Shown piece after piece: positions 36,005 to 44,974 of a DNA stretch of 64,000 bases; the first letter of the stretch is position 1; each line of letters starts with the position of its first letter. The notes under the pieces are model-generated. The model did no database searches. It was not told where the DNA came from and saw only the letters and a list, made by a program, of their open reading frames with translations. A program made the translations under genes and the position numbers. The stretch is from Kangiellaceae bacterium (GTDB lineage Bacteria; Pseudomonadota; Gammaproteobacteria; Enterobacterales; Kangiellaceae), in assembly GCA_019090895.1 (NCBI GenBank), contig JAHRVB010000148.1, positions 62,001 to 126,000 of the forward strand. Reading direction: 5' to 3'.

Positions 36005-36020
36005 AGGCGCGATTCTTGCA
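36005..36020 (+). promoter_or_regulatory. Sigma-54 promoter of the flhA operon
   Basis: AGGCGCGATTCTTGCA with GG (36006-36007) and GC (36018-36019) 10 bases apart, about 95 bases before flhA. Corresponds to the FleQ-dependent flhA promoter of Pseudomonas. Confidence 0.65.
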
Positions 36021-36111
36021 AATCCAGTTATTGATAGATTTTATGTTGGTTTTTTGACACTGTTTTATGCGTTTGAAAGCCTGCAAATAATTACATATAG
36101 CTGAGTTGTTA

Positions 36112-38193
36112 ATGGCCGAAAACATTGCGCAAAAACTAAGTTCAAGCAGAATTCCTGCTCTAGGCACCCCTATTTTGCTGTTATCGCTTCTCGCGATGAT
36201 GACCTTACCGATCCCGACGTTTTTGTTGGATATGTTGTTTACTTTTAATATTTCCCTTGCCTTGATAGTCGTACTTGCGACGGTCTATTCTCAACGACCT
36301 TTAGATTTTGCAGTATTTCCTACAATTTTATTAGTGGCAACGCTTATGCGTTTGGCGATGAATGTCGCTTCAACTCGAGTGGTGTTGATCAATGGTCATA
36401 CTGGTCCAGGAGCGGCCGGGGATGTCATTGAATCATTTGGTTCGGTAGTGATTGGCGGAAATTATGCCGTTGGGTTGGTTGTATTTGCTATTTTGGTCAT
36501 TATAAATTTTGTTGTGGTTACTAAAGGGGCAGGGCGTATTTCAGAAGTTAGTGCTCGCTTCACTCTGGATGCAATGCCGGGAAAACAAATGGCTATCGAT
36601 GCTGATCTTAACGCCGGTCTATTGACGCAAGAAGAAGCAAGGGAGCGACGCAAAGAAGTCGGTGATGAAGCAGACTTTTATGGTTCGATGGATGGTGCGT
36701 CAAAATTTGTTCGAGGTGATGCTGTCGCGGGTTTATTGATTTTGTTCATTAACATGATCGGTGGCGTGTCCGTGGGAATGGCACAGCATGGACTCGATTT
36801 TTCCACCGCTATGCAATATTACGCGTTGCTAACGATTGGTGATGGACTTGTTGCACAAGTACCTGCTCTATTGCTATCTACGTCTGCTGCAATCATGGTG
36901 ACACGGCAAAATAGTGCTCATAATATGGGGGAGATGTTAGTCACCCAATTAGTTATGAACCCTCTCGTTTTATACGTAACCGGTGGAGTGTTGTTTGTGA
37001 TGGGCATTATTCCAGGTATGCCCCATATTCCCTTTTTGATACTGAGTTCTATGTGTATTGGTGGGGGGTATTTAGTAAAGCAAAAGAATGAAAATACTCA
37101 AGTTGAAATAGCAGAAGCGGCAAACCAACAACCTGTTCAAGAACCTGTGGTTAAGGAATTGAGCTGGGATGATGTGCCCCCAGTTGATCAGGTTGGTTTA
37201 GAAGTGGGGTACCGACTGATTCCTATGGTGGACCCCGCGCAAGATGGCAAGTTGATGGGGCGAATCAAAGGTGTTAGAAAGAAAGTTTCTCAGGAACTTG
37301 GTTTTCTGGTTTCTTCAGTTCACATCAGAGATAACTTAGATCTTTCTCCCAATACCTATCGAATCGCGATTCAAGGTGCAACTGTCGGTGATGCTGAAGT
37401 TTATCCAGACAAAGAGCTCGCGATTAATCCAGGTCAAGTTTTTGGAAAGTTAGAGGGCATTGAAGCTAAAGATCCTGCCTTCGGATTAGAGGCAGTTTGG
37501 ATTGACGGTACTCAACGAGACAATGCTCAGGCTTTAGGTTATACGGTTGTTGATGCAAGTACCGTTATTGCGACTCACCTCAGTCATTTATTGCAATCTC
37601 ATGCCGCTGATTTATTCGGTCATGAAGAAGCCGAACAAATGCTCAAAGCGCTCGCAAAAACGGCTCCTAAACTAGCTGAAACTCTGATTCCCGATGTCGT
37701 TTCTCTCGGTACTCTTGTTAAAGTTCTGCAAAATTTACTCATTGAACAAGTGCCCGTACGTGATTTAAGAACTATCGCCGAAACTTTGGCGGAGTATTCT
37801 AGTAGAAGTCAAGATCCTGCCATCTTAACGGCAGCGGTAAGAGTTTCTTTGAGTCGCCTAATTATTCAGAATATCAATGGCTTACAGGACGAAATACCCG
37901 TGGTGACCTTAGCGCCAGAGCTGGAACAAATTTTGCAGCAGTCAGTAACAGGTAGTGCCGATGACGTTGTGGGAATTGAGCCTGGTTTAGCGGAACGAAT
38001 TCAAATGTCATTGAAGCAATTGGTTTCACAACAGGAAGCCGCTGGTCAAGCCGCGATTTTATTAGTCGCACCCGCACTTAGACCATCATTAGCAAAATTC
38101 GCACGGTTTGGAATTAAAGGGCTGCATGTATTGAGTTACCAGGAAATTCCAGACAATAAACAGATTAAAGTAATCGCCAATGTTGGGAATTGA
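36112..38193 (+). CDS. flhA: Flagellar export apparatus protein FlhA
   Basis: 693 residues from the ATG at 36112; an in-frame TTG 6 bases upstream is less likely. Eight N-terminal membrane segments with the conserved FHIPEP-family loop (TKGAGRISEVSARFTLDAMPGKQMAIDADL region) and a large cytoplasmic domain that docks chaperone-substrate complexes. Followed by flhF, fleN and fliA in the order usual for polar flagellates. Confidence 0.96.
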   Translation: MAENIAQKLSSSRIPALGTPILLLSLLAMMTLPIPTFLLDMLFTFNISLALIVVLATVYSQRPLDFAVFPTILLVATLMRLAMNVASTRVVLINGHTGPGAAGDVIESFGSVVIGGNYAVGLVVFAILVIINFVVVTKGAGRISEVSARFTLDAMPGKQMAIDADLNAGLLTQEEARERRKEVGDEADFYGSMDGASKFVRGDAVAGLLILFINMIGGVSVGMAQHGLDFSTAMQYYALLTIGDGLVAQVPALLLSTSAAIMVTRQNSAHNMGEMLVTQLVMNPLVLYVTGGVLFVMGIIPGMPHIPFLILSSMCIGGGYLVKQKNENTQVEIAEAANQQPVQEPVVKELSWDDVPPVDQVGLEVGYRLIPMVDPAQDGKLMGRIKGVRKKVSQELGFLVSSVHIRDNLDLSPNTYRIAIQGATVGDAEVYPDKELAINPGQVFGKLEGIEAKDPAFGLEAVWIDGTQRDNAQALGYTVVDASTVIATHLSHLLQSHAADLFGHEEAEQMLKALAKTAPKLAETLIPDVVSLGTLVKVLQNLLIEQVPVRDLRTIAETLAEYSSRSQDPAILTAAVRVSLSRLIIQNINGLQDEIPVVTLAPELEQILQQSVTGSADDVVGIEPGLAERIQMSLKQLVSQQEAAGQAAILLVAPALRPSLAKFARFGIKGLHVLSYQEIPDNKQIKVIANVGN

Positions 38194-38234
38194 GAAAACT
38201 ACCATTGAATGCATCGATATAATCAAGGTTTGAT

Positions 38235-39554
38235 ATGAAGATAAGACGTTTCTACAGTAAGAATATGCGCACCGCGCTTCGACAAATTACAGAAGAGTTT
38301 GGTGAGGACGCTGCTATCTTGTCCAATAAAAAGACAGCGACCGGGGTTGAGGTGATCGCCGCTCTCGATTATGACGCTGATTTGTTACCTGAGAGTTTAG
38401 AGCAACTACCTCACACTACCGATGAATCGACTAGCCTTACGACCCCTCAGGATGACAGTCGCCAGTATGTTGAATCAGTCGATGTATTGGGTAATTCGCC
38501 TTCGCATTTAAGTGGTTTAGGTGCGATAAGTCAGACGAGTGAGATGAATCAGCAATCCGCCAGCAAATCACCAAAAGAGAAGCAATCCAACATAGCCAAC
38601 TTACAATGGTCAACGGACCCTGGTATTGCGGCCATGAAGGAAGAACTTAGCATGATGCGGGAGATGATGTCTGAACAGCTGCGAGGGATTGGTTGGGAAA
38701 GATTTGCGGAAACTGAACCGACCAAAGCGATGTTGACTCGAAAGTTGAGCAGCTTAGGTGTTAGCCCTGCGGTTGCTGAGAAATTAATTCCTCAAGTACA
38801 GTCACACCAAGATGCAGAATGTAGCTGGCAGAATTTACTAGCCTTGTTCGCTAAGACGATTAATGTAAATTGTCAAAATATTATTAGTCATGGCGGAGTC
38901 TTTGCATTTATGGGCCCATCTGGAGCGGGCAAGACGACAACAATCGCTAAAATAGCAGCCCGATTTGTCATTAAACACGGCCCTGACTCTGTGGCACTGA
39001 TTTCAACTGACAACTACCGGATATCGGCACAAAATCAATTGGCTAGTTTCTCCCGTTTATTGGCGGTACCTATGGCCAGCGTGACTGCAAATCGGCCTCT
39101 TGATGACCTGTTGGAACAATTTAAAAATAAGAAGCTTGTGCTCATAGATACTGCGGGAATGTCAGCCAAAGACACTGCTATTTTGGAACAGCTCGAGAGC
39201 ATAAAGAATTCTACCAAAGGAATTAAACGATTCTTAATGATGCCAGCGACGAATCAATTGGCGGTATTAAGACAATCGATTGAATTATTTCGTCAGTTCT
39301 CTCCATTTAGCGTAATTATCACTAAACTTGATGAGTCAGCAAGTTTGGGAGAGGTGCTCAGTTTGTTAGTCGAACAACAGCTGCCGGTTGCTTTCACAAC
39401 TGATGGCCAGCGAGTACCAGAAGACATCCGGTTGGCCAAGAGCCATCAATTAGTTTCGAAAGCAGTTTGGTTGGCTAATAAGTTTGGCGCCACCACTCAA
39501 GACTGGCGACTAGCTCAAGAGCAACAACACGCAAATTCGGTAAAATACGGCTAG
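38235..39554 (+). CDS. flhF: Flagellar biosynthesis GTPase FlhF
   Basis: 439 residues. N-terminal B domain (MKIRRFYSKNMRTALRQI), a variable middle, then the SRP-type N and G domains with FMGPSGAGKTTTIAKIA, DTAGMS and ITKLDES. FlhF marks the cell pole where the flagellum is built. Its presence with fleN indicates a polar flagellum with controlled number. Confidence 0.95.
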   Translation: MKIRRFYSKNMRTALRQITEEFGEDAAILSNKKTATGVEVIAALDYDADLLPESLEQLPHTTDESTSLTTPQDDSRQYVESVDVLGNSPSHLSGLGAISQTSEMNQQSASKSPKEKQSNIANLQWSTDPGIAAMKEELSMMREMMSEQLRGIGWERFAETEPTKAMLTRKLSSLGVSPAVAEKLIPQVQSHQDAECSWQNLLALFAKTINVNCQNIISHGGVFAFMGPSGAGKTTTIAKIAARFVIKHGPDSVALISTDNYRISAQNQLASFSRLLAVPMASVTANRPLDDLLEQFKNKKLVLIDTAGMSAKDTAILEQLESIKNSTKGIKRFLMMPATNQLAVLRQSIELFRQFSPFSVIITKLDESASLGEVLSLLVEQQLPVAFTTDGQRVPEDIRLAKSHQLVSKAVWLANKFGATTQDWRLAQEQQHANSVKYG

Positions 39555-39604
39555 TTTTGCTGCTCGATAATTGCACCGAAAGAAAGGCAAATCAATCAAA
39601 TTTA

Positions 39605-39615
39605 GACTATGCTTA
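39605..39615 (+). promoter_or_regulatory. GACTATGCTTA element upstream of fleN
   Basis: Exact repeat of the 11-mer at 25712-25722, 54 bases before the fleN start codon. May mark an internal promoter giving fleN-fliA expression independent of flhA. Confidence 0.35.
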
Positions 39616-39669
39616 CAACAAGATAAGGCATAGAATCTACAAAAAGTATTACCATGGGGAGAAGCTCGA

Positions 39670-40506
39670 TTGAGCGAATTAAGTGATATTGTTCAGGTGG
39701 GTAAATCCAAACCTGTTAAAGTCATTGCAGTAACCGGTGGAAAAGGTGGAGTTGGCAAGAGTAATGTTTCCGTTAATTTGGCGGTGTCACTCAGTCAGCT
39801 TGGTCACAAAGTCATGCTTTTGGATGCTGATTTGGGACTGGCTAACGTCGACATAATGTTAGGTGTTAAGGTCAAGAAAAATCTTTCAAATGTCCTAAAC
39901 GGTGAGTGCGAATTACAAGATATCGTTGTTGAAGGGCCACACGGCATACAAATTGTTCCCGCAGCGTCAGGAACTAAAAGCATGGCTGAGTTATCTTCAA
40001 TTCAGCACGCGGGAATTATCCAGGCTTTTAGTGATATTGGTCGAAACCTCGATTATTTAATTATCGATACCGCGGCTGGAATAACTGACATGGTGATAAA
40101 TTTTGTCCAGGCTGCTCAGGATATAATTGCGGTTGTTTGTGACGAACCGACTTCAATTACTGATGCATACGCCCTAATGAAGGTTTTAAACCGTGACCAT
40201 CAAGTCGTTAGGTTTAACGTTTTGGCGAATATGGTACAAACTAGTCAAGAAGGTCGGAACTTATTTGCAAAATTAAGTACAGTATGTAACCGCTTCTTAG
40301 ATGTGACTCTCAACTATCTTGGCTCCATCCCGTTTGATGATAATATTCGTAAATCGGTTAGGAAACAAAAGCCCTTGGTAGACGCTTTTCCCCGAACCCC
40401 AGCGTCGATTGCAATTAAGAGTCTTGCCAAAAAAGTAGAACAGTGGCCTATACCGCGTGATGCGAGCGGCAATATCGAGTTTTTTATGGAAAGACTAGTT
40501 TCATAA
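39670..40506 (+). CDS. fleN: Flagellar number regulator, MinD-like ATPase FleN/FlhG
   Basis: 278 residues from a TTG start with GGGGAG ahead. Deviant Walker A TGGKGGVGKSNVSVNLA, DADLGLANVD and IIDTAAGI identify the FlhG/FleN subgroup of MinD ATPases. It antagonises FleQ and FlhF to limit flagellum number. Confidence 0.94.
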   Translation: MSELSDIVQVGKSKPVKVIAVTGGKGGVGKSNVSVNLAVSLSQLGHKVMLLDADLGLANVDIMLGVKVKKNLSNVLNGECELQDIVVEGPHGIQIVPAASGTKSMAELSSIQHAGIIQAFSDIGRNLDYLIIDTAAGITDMVINFVQAAQDIIAVVCDEPTSITDAYALMKVLNRDHQVVRFNVLANMVQTSQEGRNLFAKLSTVCNRFLDVTLNYLGSIPFDDNIRKSVRKQKPLVDAFPRTPASIAIKSLAKKVEQWPIPRDASGNIEFFMERLVS

Positions 40507-40551
40507 AATAACGAGTGTATTTTAGATAACAATAATAGATAAATTAAGGCT

Positions 40552-41274
40552 GTGGACGTGACCGGAGCAGATACTTACAAACAGATACAAGATGACGATT
40601 TCGCTGTGCGATATGCGCCTTTGGTGAAACGTATTGCTCATCACTTGATGGCTCGATTGCCATCGAGCGTACAGCTAGAAGATATGTTACAAGCAGGAAT
40701 GTTAGGGTTATTGGAAGCTCGTGGTAATTTCGATGCGAGCAAAGGTGCAAGTTTCGAAACGTTTGCAGGAATCCGAATACGTGGCTCTATGATCGACGAA
40801 ATACGTCGAGGCGATTGGGTACCGCGTTCAGTCCATAAGAATGCTCGAAGCATCGCCGCAGTGATCAAAGAAATTGAACAAACCACTGGTCGAGATGCAA
40901 GAGATACTGAAGTGGCAATGAAACTGGGCGTTGAAGTTTCTGAGTACCGTCAGATGCTAATGGATGTCAATAACGGGCACATGATGGACTTTGAAGCCAT
41001 GGGAGTGACCGAAGACTATTTCTCCCAAGGTTTATCTGATAGCAGTCAAACGCCTTTAGAACGTATACAAAAAGAAGATTTCAGGAATTCTCTAGCGGAA
41101 GCTATCTCATCTCTTCCTGAGCGGGAAAAACTTGTTCTCGCCCTTTATTATGACGAAGAGCTTAATCTCAAGGAAATTGGTGAAGTAATAGGCGTAAGTG
41201 AGTCTAGAATTAGCCAAATCAACAGTCAAGCGATGCTGCGGCTTCAATCTCGATTAAAAGATTGGAAGAAATAG
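40552..41274 (+). CDS. fliA: RNA polymerase sigma factor FliA (sigma-28)
   Basis: 240 residues from GTG (AAGG five bases upstream; a second GTG lies two codons on). Contains regions 2, 3 and 4: LEDMLQAGMLGLLEA, the FETFAGIRIRGSMIDE segment and the C-terminal helix-turn-helix LKEIGEVIGVSESRISQI. It reads the TAAA-N15-GCCGATAC promoters of the two flagellin genes in this window. Its anti-sigma factor FlgM is not encoded here. Confidence 0.95.
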   Translation: MDVTGADTYKQIQDDDFAVRYAPLVKRIAHHLMARLPSSVQLEDMLQAGMLGLLEARGNFDASKGASFETFAGIRIRGSMIDEIRRGDWVPRSVHKNARSIAAVIKEIEQTTGRDARDTEVAMKLGVEVSEYRQMLMDVNNGHMMDFEAMGVTEDYFSQGLSDSSQTPLERIQKEDFRNSLAEAISSLPEREKLVLALYYDEELNLKEIGEVIGVSESRISQINSQAMLRLQSRLKDWKK

Positions 41275-41400
41275 CTTTTATAGACTAGATTAATTGTAGG
41301 CGATTTGATGTTGTTTAACAGATTCGCAGGACGATAAATTAGTCTTCTAATACAATCATTTATTTAAAAAGACCATATAGAATCCAGACGGAGATTTACT

Positions 41401-41787
41401 TTGGACAAGAACATGAAAATCCTGGTTGTTGACGATTTCTCTACCATGAGAAGAATTATCAAAAATCTACTAAGAGATCTTGGCTTCACGAACACACAAG
41501 AAGCTGATGATGGCAATACTGCTTTACCTATGCTGCAATCTGGAAATTTCGATTTCTTAGTCACTGATTGGAATATGCCGGGTATGCAGGGTATAGATTT
41601 GTTGAAAGCCGTAAGAGCTGACGACAAGTTAAAGTCGATACCTGTTTTGATGGTAACAGCTGAATCAAAACGAGAGCAAATCATTGAAGCGGCCCAAGCT
41701 GGCGTAAATGGCTATATAGTTAAGCCATTTACAGCGGCTACTTTGAATGAAAAGCTGCAGAAAATATTTGAGCGTATTGATGGGTAG
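41401..41787 (+). CDS. cheY: Chemotaxis response regulator CheY (motor)
   Basis: 128 residues from a TTG at 41401, chosen because GGAG lies 7 bases ahead; the ATG at 41413 lacks a site. Receiver domain with [20 protein letters not shown], acceptor in [11 protein letters not shown], Thr in MVTAESK and Lys in VKPFTAAT. It carries the signal to FliM. Paired with cheZ downstream, which marks it as the motor CheY rather than the copy at 16230. Confidence 0.95.
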   Translation: MDKNMKILVVDDFSTMRRIIKNLLRDLGFTNTQEADDGNTALPMLQSGNFDFLVTDWNMPGMQGIDLLKAVRADDKLKSIPVLMVTAESKREQIIEAAQAGVNGYIVKPFTAATLNEKLQKIFERIDG

Positions 41788-41825
41788 TCTATTCGCCCAA
41801 ATCACTCTTAAGGAATCGATATAAA

Positions 41826-42572
41826 ATGAATCTATCCGATAAAGACAAGCTTTCGCAAACGATTAATCAGACACGCGATTTGCTTTCTCATTTAGAAAAA
41901 AATGAAATAGAAGATGCTCAAGAGCTAATTGACAATCTTGCGACTGATGGTGATGAAGACCTTTTTATTGAAATTGGTAAGCTAACCCGTAATTTACATG
42001 AAGCGTTAACTAATTTTCAAATGGACTCCCGAATTACTGACATTGCGGCCTCTGAGATCCCTGATGCAAAAGAGCGTCTCAATTATGTCATCGAAAAAAC
42101 TGAGGAGGCTGCCAACAAGACGATGGATAAAGTGGAAAGCTGTACTGAGCGCTCTAATACTATGGCTAAGGATTCGGAAGAATTGTTGATTGAGTGGAAA
42201 AAACTCTACAACAGAGAGTTAGCACCGGGTGATTTTAGAAAACTATGTAAAAAAATCGAATCTCACTTAGAAAAAAATAAAGATGATGCCGATGAATTGC
42301 ACAGTGAATTAAACGAAGTATTGTTAGCTCAAGATTATCAAGATTTGACCGGTCAAGTTATCCGACAGGTTATAACTCTGGTGCATGATGTTGAAGAAAG
42401 CATGGTTCACATCATTAAAATGTTCGGCAGCATGGACGGATACGATTCTGCGAAAAATAAGACCGTTGTAAAAGAGGGTGTTGAAGGCCCCGTCGTTAAT
42501 GTTGAGAAACGAGATGACGTAGTTAAAGGTCAGGACGAAGTCGATGACTTGCTATCAAGTCTTGGATTTTAA
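41826..42572 (+). CDS. cheZ: CheY-phosphate phosphatase CheZ
   Basis: 248 residues, a long helical hairpin with the catalytic region AQDYQDLTGQVIRQV and a C-terminal CheY-binding peptide (DEVDDLLSSLGF). It removes phosphate from CheY. Eleven bases precede the cheA start. Confidence 0.93.
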   Translation: MNLSDKDKLSQTINQTRDLLSHLEKNEIEDAQELIDNLATDGDEDLFIEIGKLTRNLHEALTNFQMDSRITDIAASEIPDAKERLNYVIEKTEEAANKTMDKVESCTERSNTMAKDSEELLIEWKKLYNRELAPGDFRKLCKKIESHLEKNKDDADELHSELNEVLLAQDYQDLTGQVIRQVITLVHDVEESMVHIIKMFGSMDGYDSAKNKTVVKEGVEGPVVNVEKRDDVVKGQDEVDDLLSSLGF

Positions 42573-42583
42573 GGGAGCCATTA

Positions 42584-44938
42584 ATGTCATTTGAAGCAGA
42601 TGAAGAAATCCTGCAAGACTTCTTAATTGAGGCTGGAGAAATACTAGAGGAAATGTCTGAGCAGTTGGTCGCGTTGGAAAATGACCCACAAAATATGGAT
42701 CTGCTCAATGGTATCTTTCGAGGATTTCATACAGTTAAAGGTGGTGCAGGATTCTTAAATCTCACGCCATTAGTTGATATTTGCCATATCACCGAAAATA
42801 TATTTGATATTCTCCGAAATGGTGATCGGGTGGCAGACGCCGATCTGATGGATAATATTCTTCAGTCGCTTGATCTTGTCAACGAAATGTTTGATTCAGT
42901 GAGAAGAGGAGAGGAACCAGAGGAGGCATCGCAAGAGTTTCTTGCGCATTTAGGAACATATGCGAAACCTATTGGTGAAGATACTGAAGTCGAGGCCATT
43001 CCCGCACATTCAGAAACTAATGACCTCATAGAGCCTGCAGATGAGCAGGGTGCCGAAAATGAAGAAATAACGGACGACGAATTTGATACACTTTTAGATG
43101 AACTGCACAGCGTTAACTCAGATGCTACAGTAAACGACGCGACTAAAGCATTGGTTGATGACAAAGTTATTGCTAGTGGCGATATAAGTGATTCAGAATT
43201 CGAAGCTTTGTTAGATGAATTACACGGAGATGGGCAGTTTGATTCGGCCAAAGTTAACGAATCCGATAATGCTACTAAAGCGTCGGCTGCAATGGGTGAA
43301 CCCCCTGCACAAGTCCCTGCTGGTGATGAGATCACTGACGATGAGTTTGAAGCTTTACTCGATGAGCTACATGGAAAAGATGGCAAAATTGAGAGTAAAG
43401 AGCCCGACATTGTTGACTCTACATTAAAGCAGAAAAGCTCGGTTGAAGTAACCAACAAGGCTAGTAATGAAGCGATCGATGATTCCGAATTTGAAGCGCT
43501 TTTAGATGAACTCCATGGCTCTGGCAAAGGGCCAAGCGTTGATGGAAGTGAAGCTAAACCTGCCAAAGAAAGTAAGCCGCATGTTAGTAAACCGGAAGCC
43601 ATAAAACCCAAGGCCGCTTCCACTCCTAAAGTGACGGCAAGTTCGAAAGAAAATAAAGTACCGAAACAAAAAAACAAACCTGTAAGTACCAAAACAGCAA
43701 AGCCTGTGGCGGCAAAGTCAGCACCCGAAAAGAAGACTTCTGCATCGGCCAAAAAACCTACTGCAGTTGTTACCGAAGCCACGGTTCGAGTCGATACTAA
43801 GCGTCTTGATGATATTATGAATATGGTTGGCGAGTTGGTGCTTGCAAGAAATCGTTTAAAGACTGTCTCAGCTTCACTGGATAGTAACGAAGATTTGAGT
43901 AAGGCAGTCGCAAATTTAGATATAGTCACCGGCGATTTACAAGGCGCAGTGATGAAAACCCGAATGCAACCGATTAAGAAAGTCTTCGGTCGTTTTCCTC
44001 GAGTGGTTAGAGATTTGGCGCGAAGCCTCAAGAAAGAAATTAGTTTAAACATGATCGGAGAGGATACTGATCTTGATAAAAATTTAGTTGAAGCTTTAGC
44101 CGACCCATTGGTTCATTTAGTTCGTAATTCAGTCGACCATGGCATCGAAATGCCGGATGTTCGAGTTGAGGCTGGTAAGTCTCGTTCTGGAACCATTACT
44201 CTTTCTGCCGCGCAAGAAGGTGATCACATCATGTTGATCATTAAAGATGATGGAAAGGGAATGGACGCAGATATTCTCCGCGGCATTGCGGTTGAAAAAG
44301 GCTTGATGGATAAAGAGCAAGCCGATCGGTTAACTGATAACGAGTGTTATAACTTAATTTTCCACGCGGGTTTTTCGACCAAGAAAGAAATTTCTGACAT
44401 ATCAGGCCGCGGCGTGGGAATGGATGTAGTTAAAACGAAAATCACTCAGTTAAATGGATCCCTCGATATTGAATCCGAACTAGGCACGGGCACTAAAATA
44501 TTAATTAAAGTGCCACTTACATTAGCAATACTGCCCACACTAATGGTCAAATTAAAAGATCAAGCATTCGCATTTCCATTAACGGCGGTCAATGAAATAT
44601 TCCACTTAGATTTAACAAAGACCAACACTGTTGATGGTCAACTCATGATCGTAGTTCGAGAAAAGGCACTGCCGTTATTTTTCTTGAATGATATGTTGAG
44701 TGGTAGTCCTCCAGGTACAATGCGTGATAAAGAAGGTCATGTGGTGCTTGCTCAAATTGGTACTCAAACTGTCGGATTTGTTGTTGACTCGTTAGTGGGC
44801 CAAGAAGAAGTTGTTATCAAGCCATTAGGCAAGTCATTGCAGGGCACACCTGGAATGGCTGGGGCAACGATTACGAGTGACGGCAAAATAGCATTGATCT
44901 TGGATATTCCTAGCTTGCTTAAACATTATGTCAGCTAA
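42584..44938 (+). CDS. cheA: Chemotaxis histidine kinase CheA (second system)
   Basis: 784 residues. HPt domain with His49 (RGFHTVKGGAGF), then a long acidic linker holding four copies of an EFEALLDELHG motif (residues about 162-175, 200-215, 249-264, 297-312), a Lys/Ala/Pro-rich stretch, the dimerisation domain (about 400-465), HATPase (NSVDHGIEMPDVR, DDGKGMD, GRGVGMDVVK) and CheW-like domain. In Vibrio the linker region of this CheA binds ParP for polar placement of the array; the repeats may serve that. It phosphorylates CheY and CheB encoded beside it. Confidence 0.95.
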   Translation: MSFEADEEILQDFLIEAGEILEEMSEQLVALENDPQNMDLLNGIFRGFHTVKGGAGFLNLTPLVDICHITENIFDILRNGDRVADADLMDNILQSLDLVNEMFDSVRRGEEPEEASQEFLAHLGTYAKPIGEDTEVEAIPAHSETNDLIEPADEQGAENEEITDDEFDTLLDELHSVNSDATVNDATKALVDDKVIASGDISDSEFEALLDELHGDGQFDSAKVNESDNATKASAAMGEPPAQVPAGDEITDDEFEALLDELHGKDGKIESKEPDIVDSTLKQKSSVEVTNKASNEAIDDSEFEALLDELHGSGKGPSVDGSEAKPAKESKPHVSKPEAIKPKAASTPKVTASSKENKVPKQKNKPVSTKTAKPVAAKSAPEKKTSASAKKPTAVVTEATVRVDTKRLDDIMNMVGELVLARNRLKTVSASLDSNEDLSKAVANLDIVTGDLQGAVMKTRMQPIKKVFGRFPRVVRDLARSLKKEISLNMIGEDTDLDKNLVEALADPLVHLVRNSVDHGIEMPDVRVEAGKSRSGTITLSAAQEGDHIMLIIKDDGKGMDADILRGIAVEKGLMDKEQADRLTDNECYNLIFHAGFSTKKEISDISGRGVGMDVVKTKITQLNGSLDIESELGTGTKILIKVPLTLAILPTLMVKLKDQAFAFPLTAVNEIFHLDLTKTNTVDGQLMIVVREKALPLFFLNDMLSGSPPGTMRDKEGHVVLAQIGTQTVGFVVDSLVGQEEVVIKPLGKSLQGTPGMAGATITSDGKIALILDIPSLLKHYVS
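43070..43519 (+). repeat. Four in-frame EFEALLDELHG repeats in the CheA linker
   Basis: Copies at about 43067-43108, 43181-43228, 43328-43375 and 43472-43519. Each begins with an acidic (I/D)(T/S)D(D/S)EF lead and ends LLDELH; the spacing is about 38-49 residues. DNA identity is lower than protein identity, so selection acts on the peptide. Confidence 0.85.
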
Positions 44939-44974
44939 CCCCTTATCTGCTGAATTAAATTAGGAATTTATTAG

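Noticed and set aside
41318..41334. Sigma-28 promoter before cheY (GACGATAA)
   Set aside because: One mismatch in the -10 and no TAAA at the proper distance; too weak to report.
42862..44052. 396-residue minus-strand frame opposite cheA
   Set aside because: It is the complement of a well-supported CheA gene; its Ser/Leu-rich composition is a by-product of the repeats and linker.
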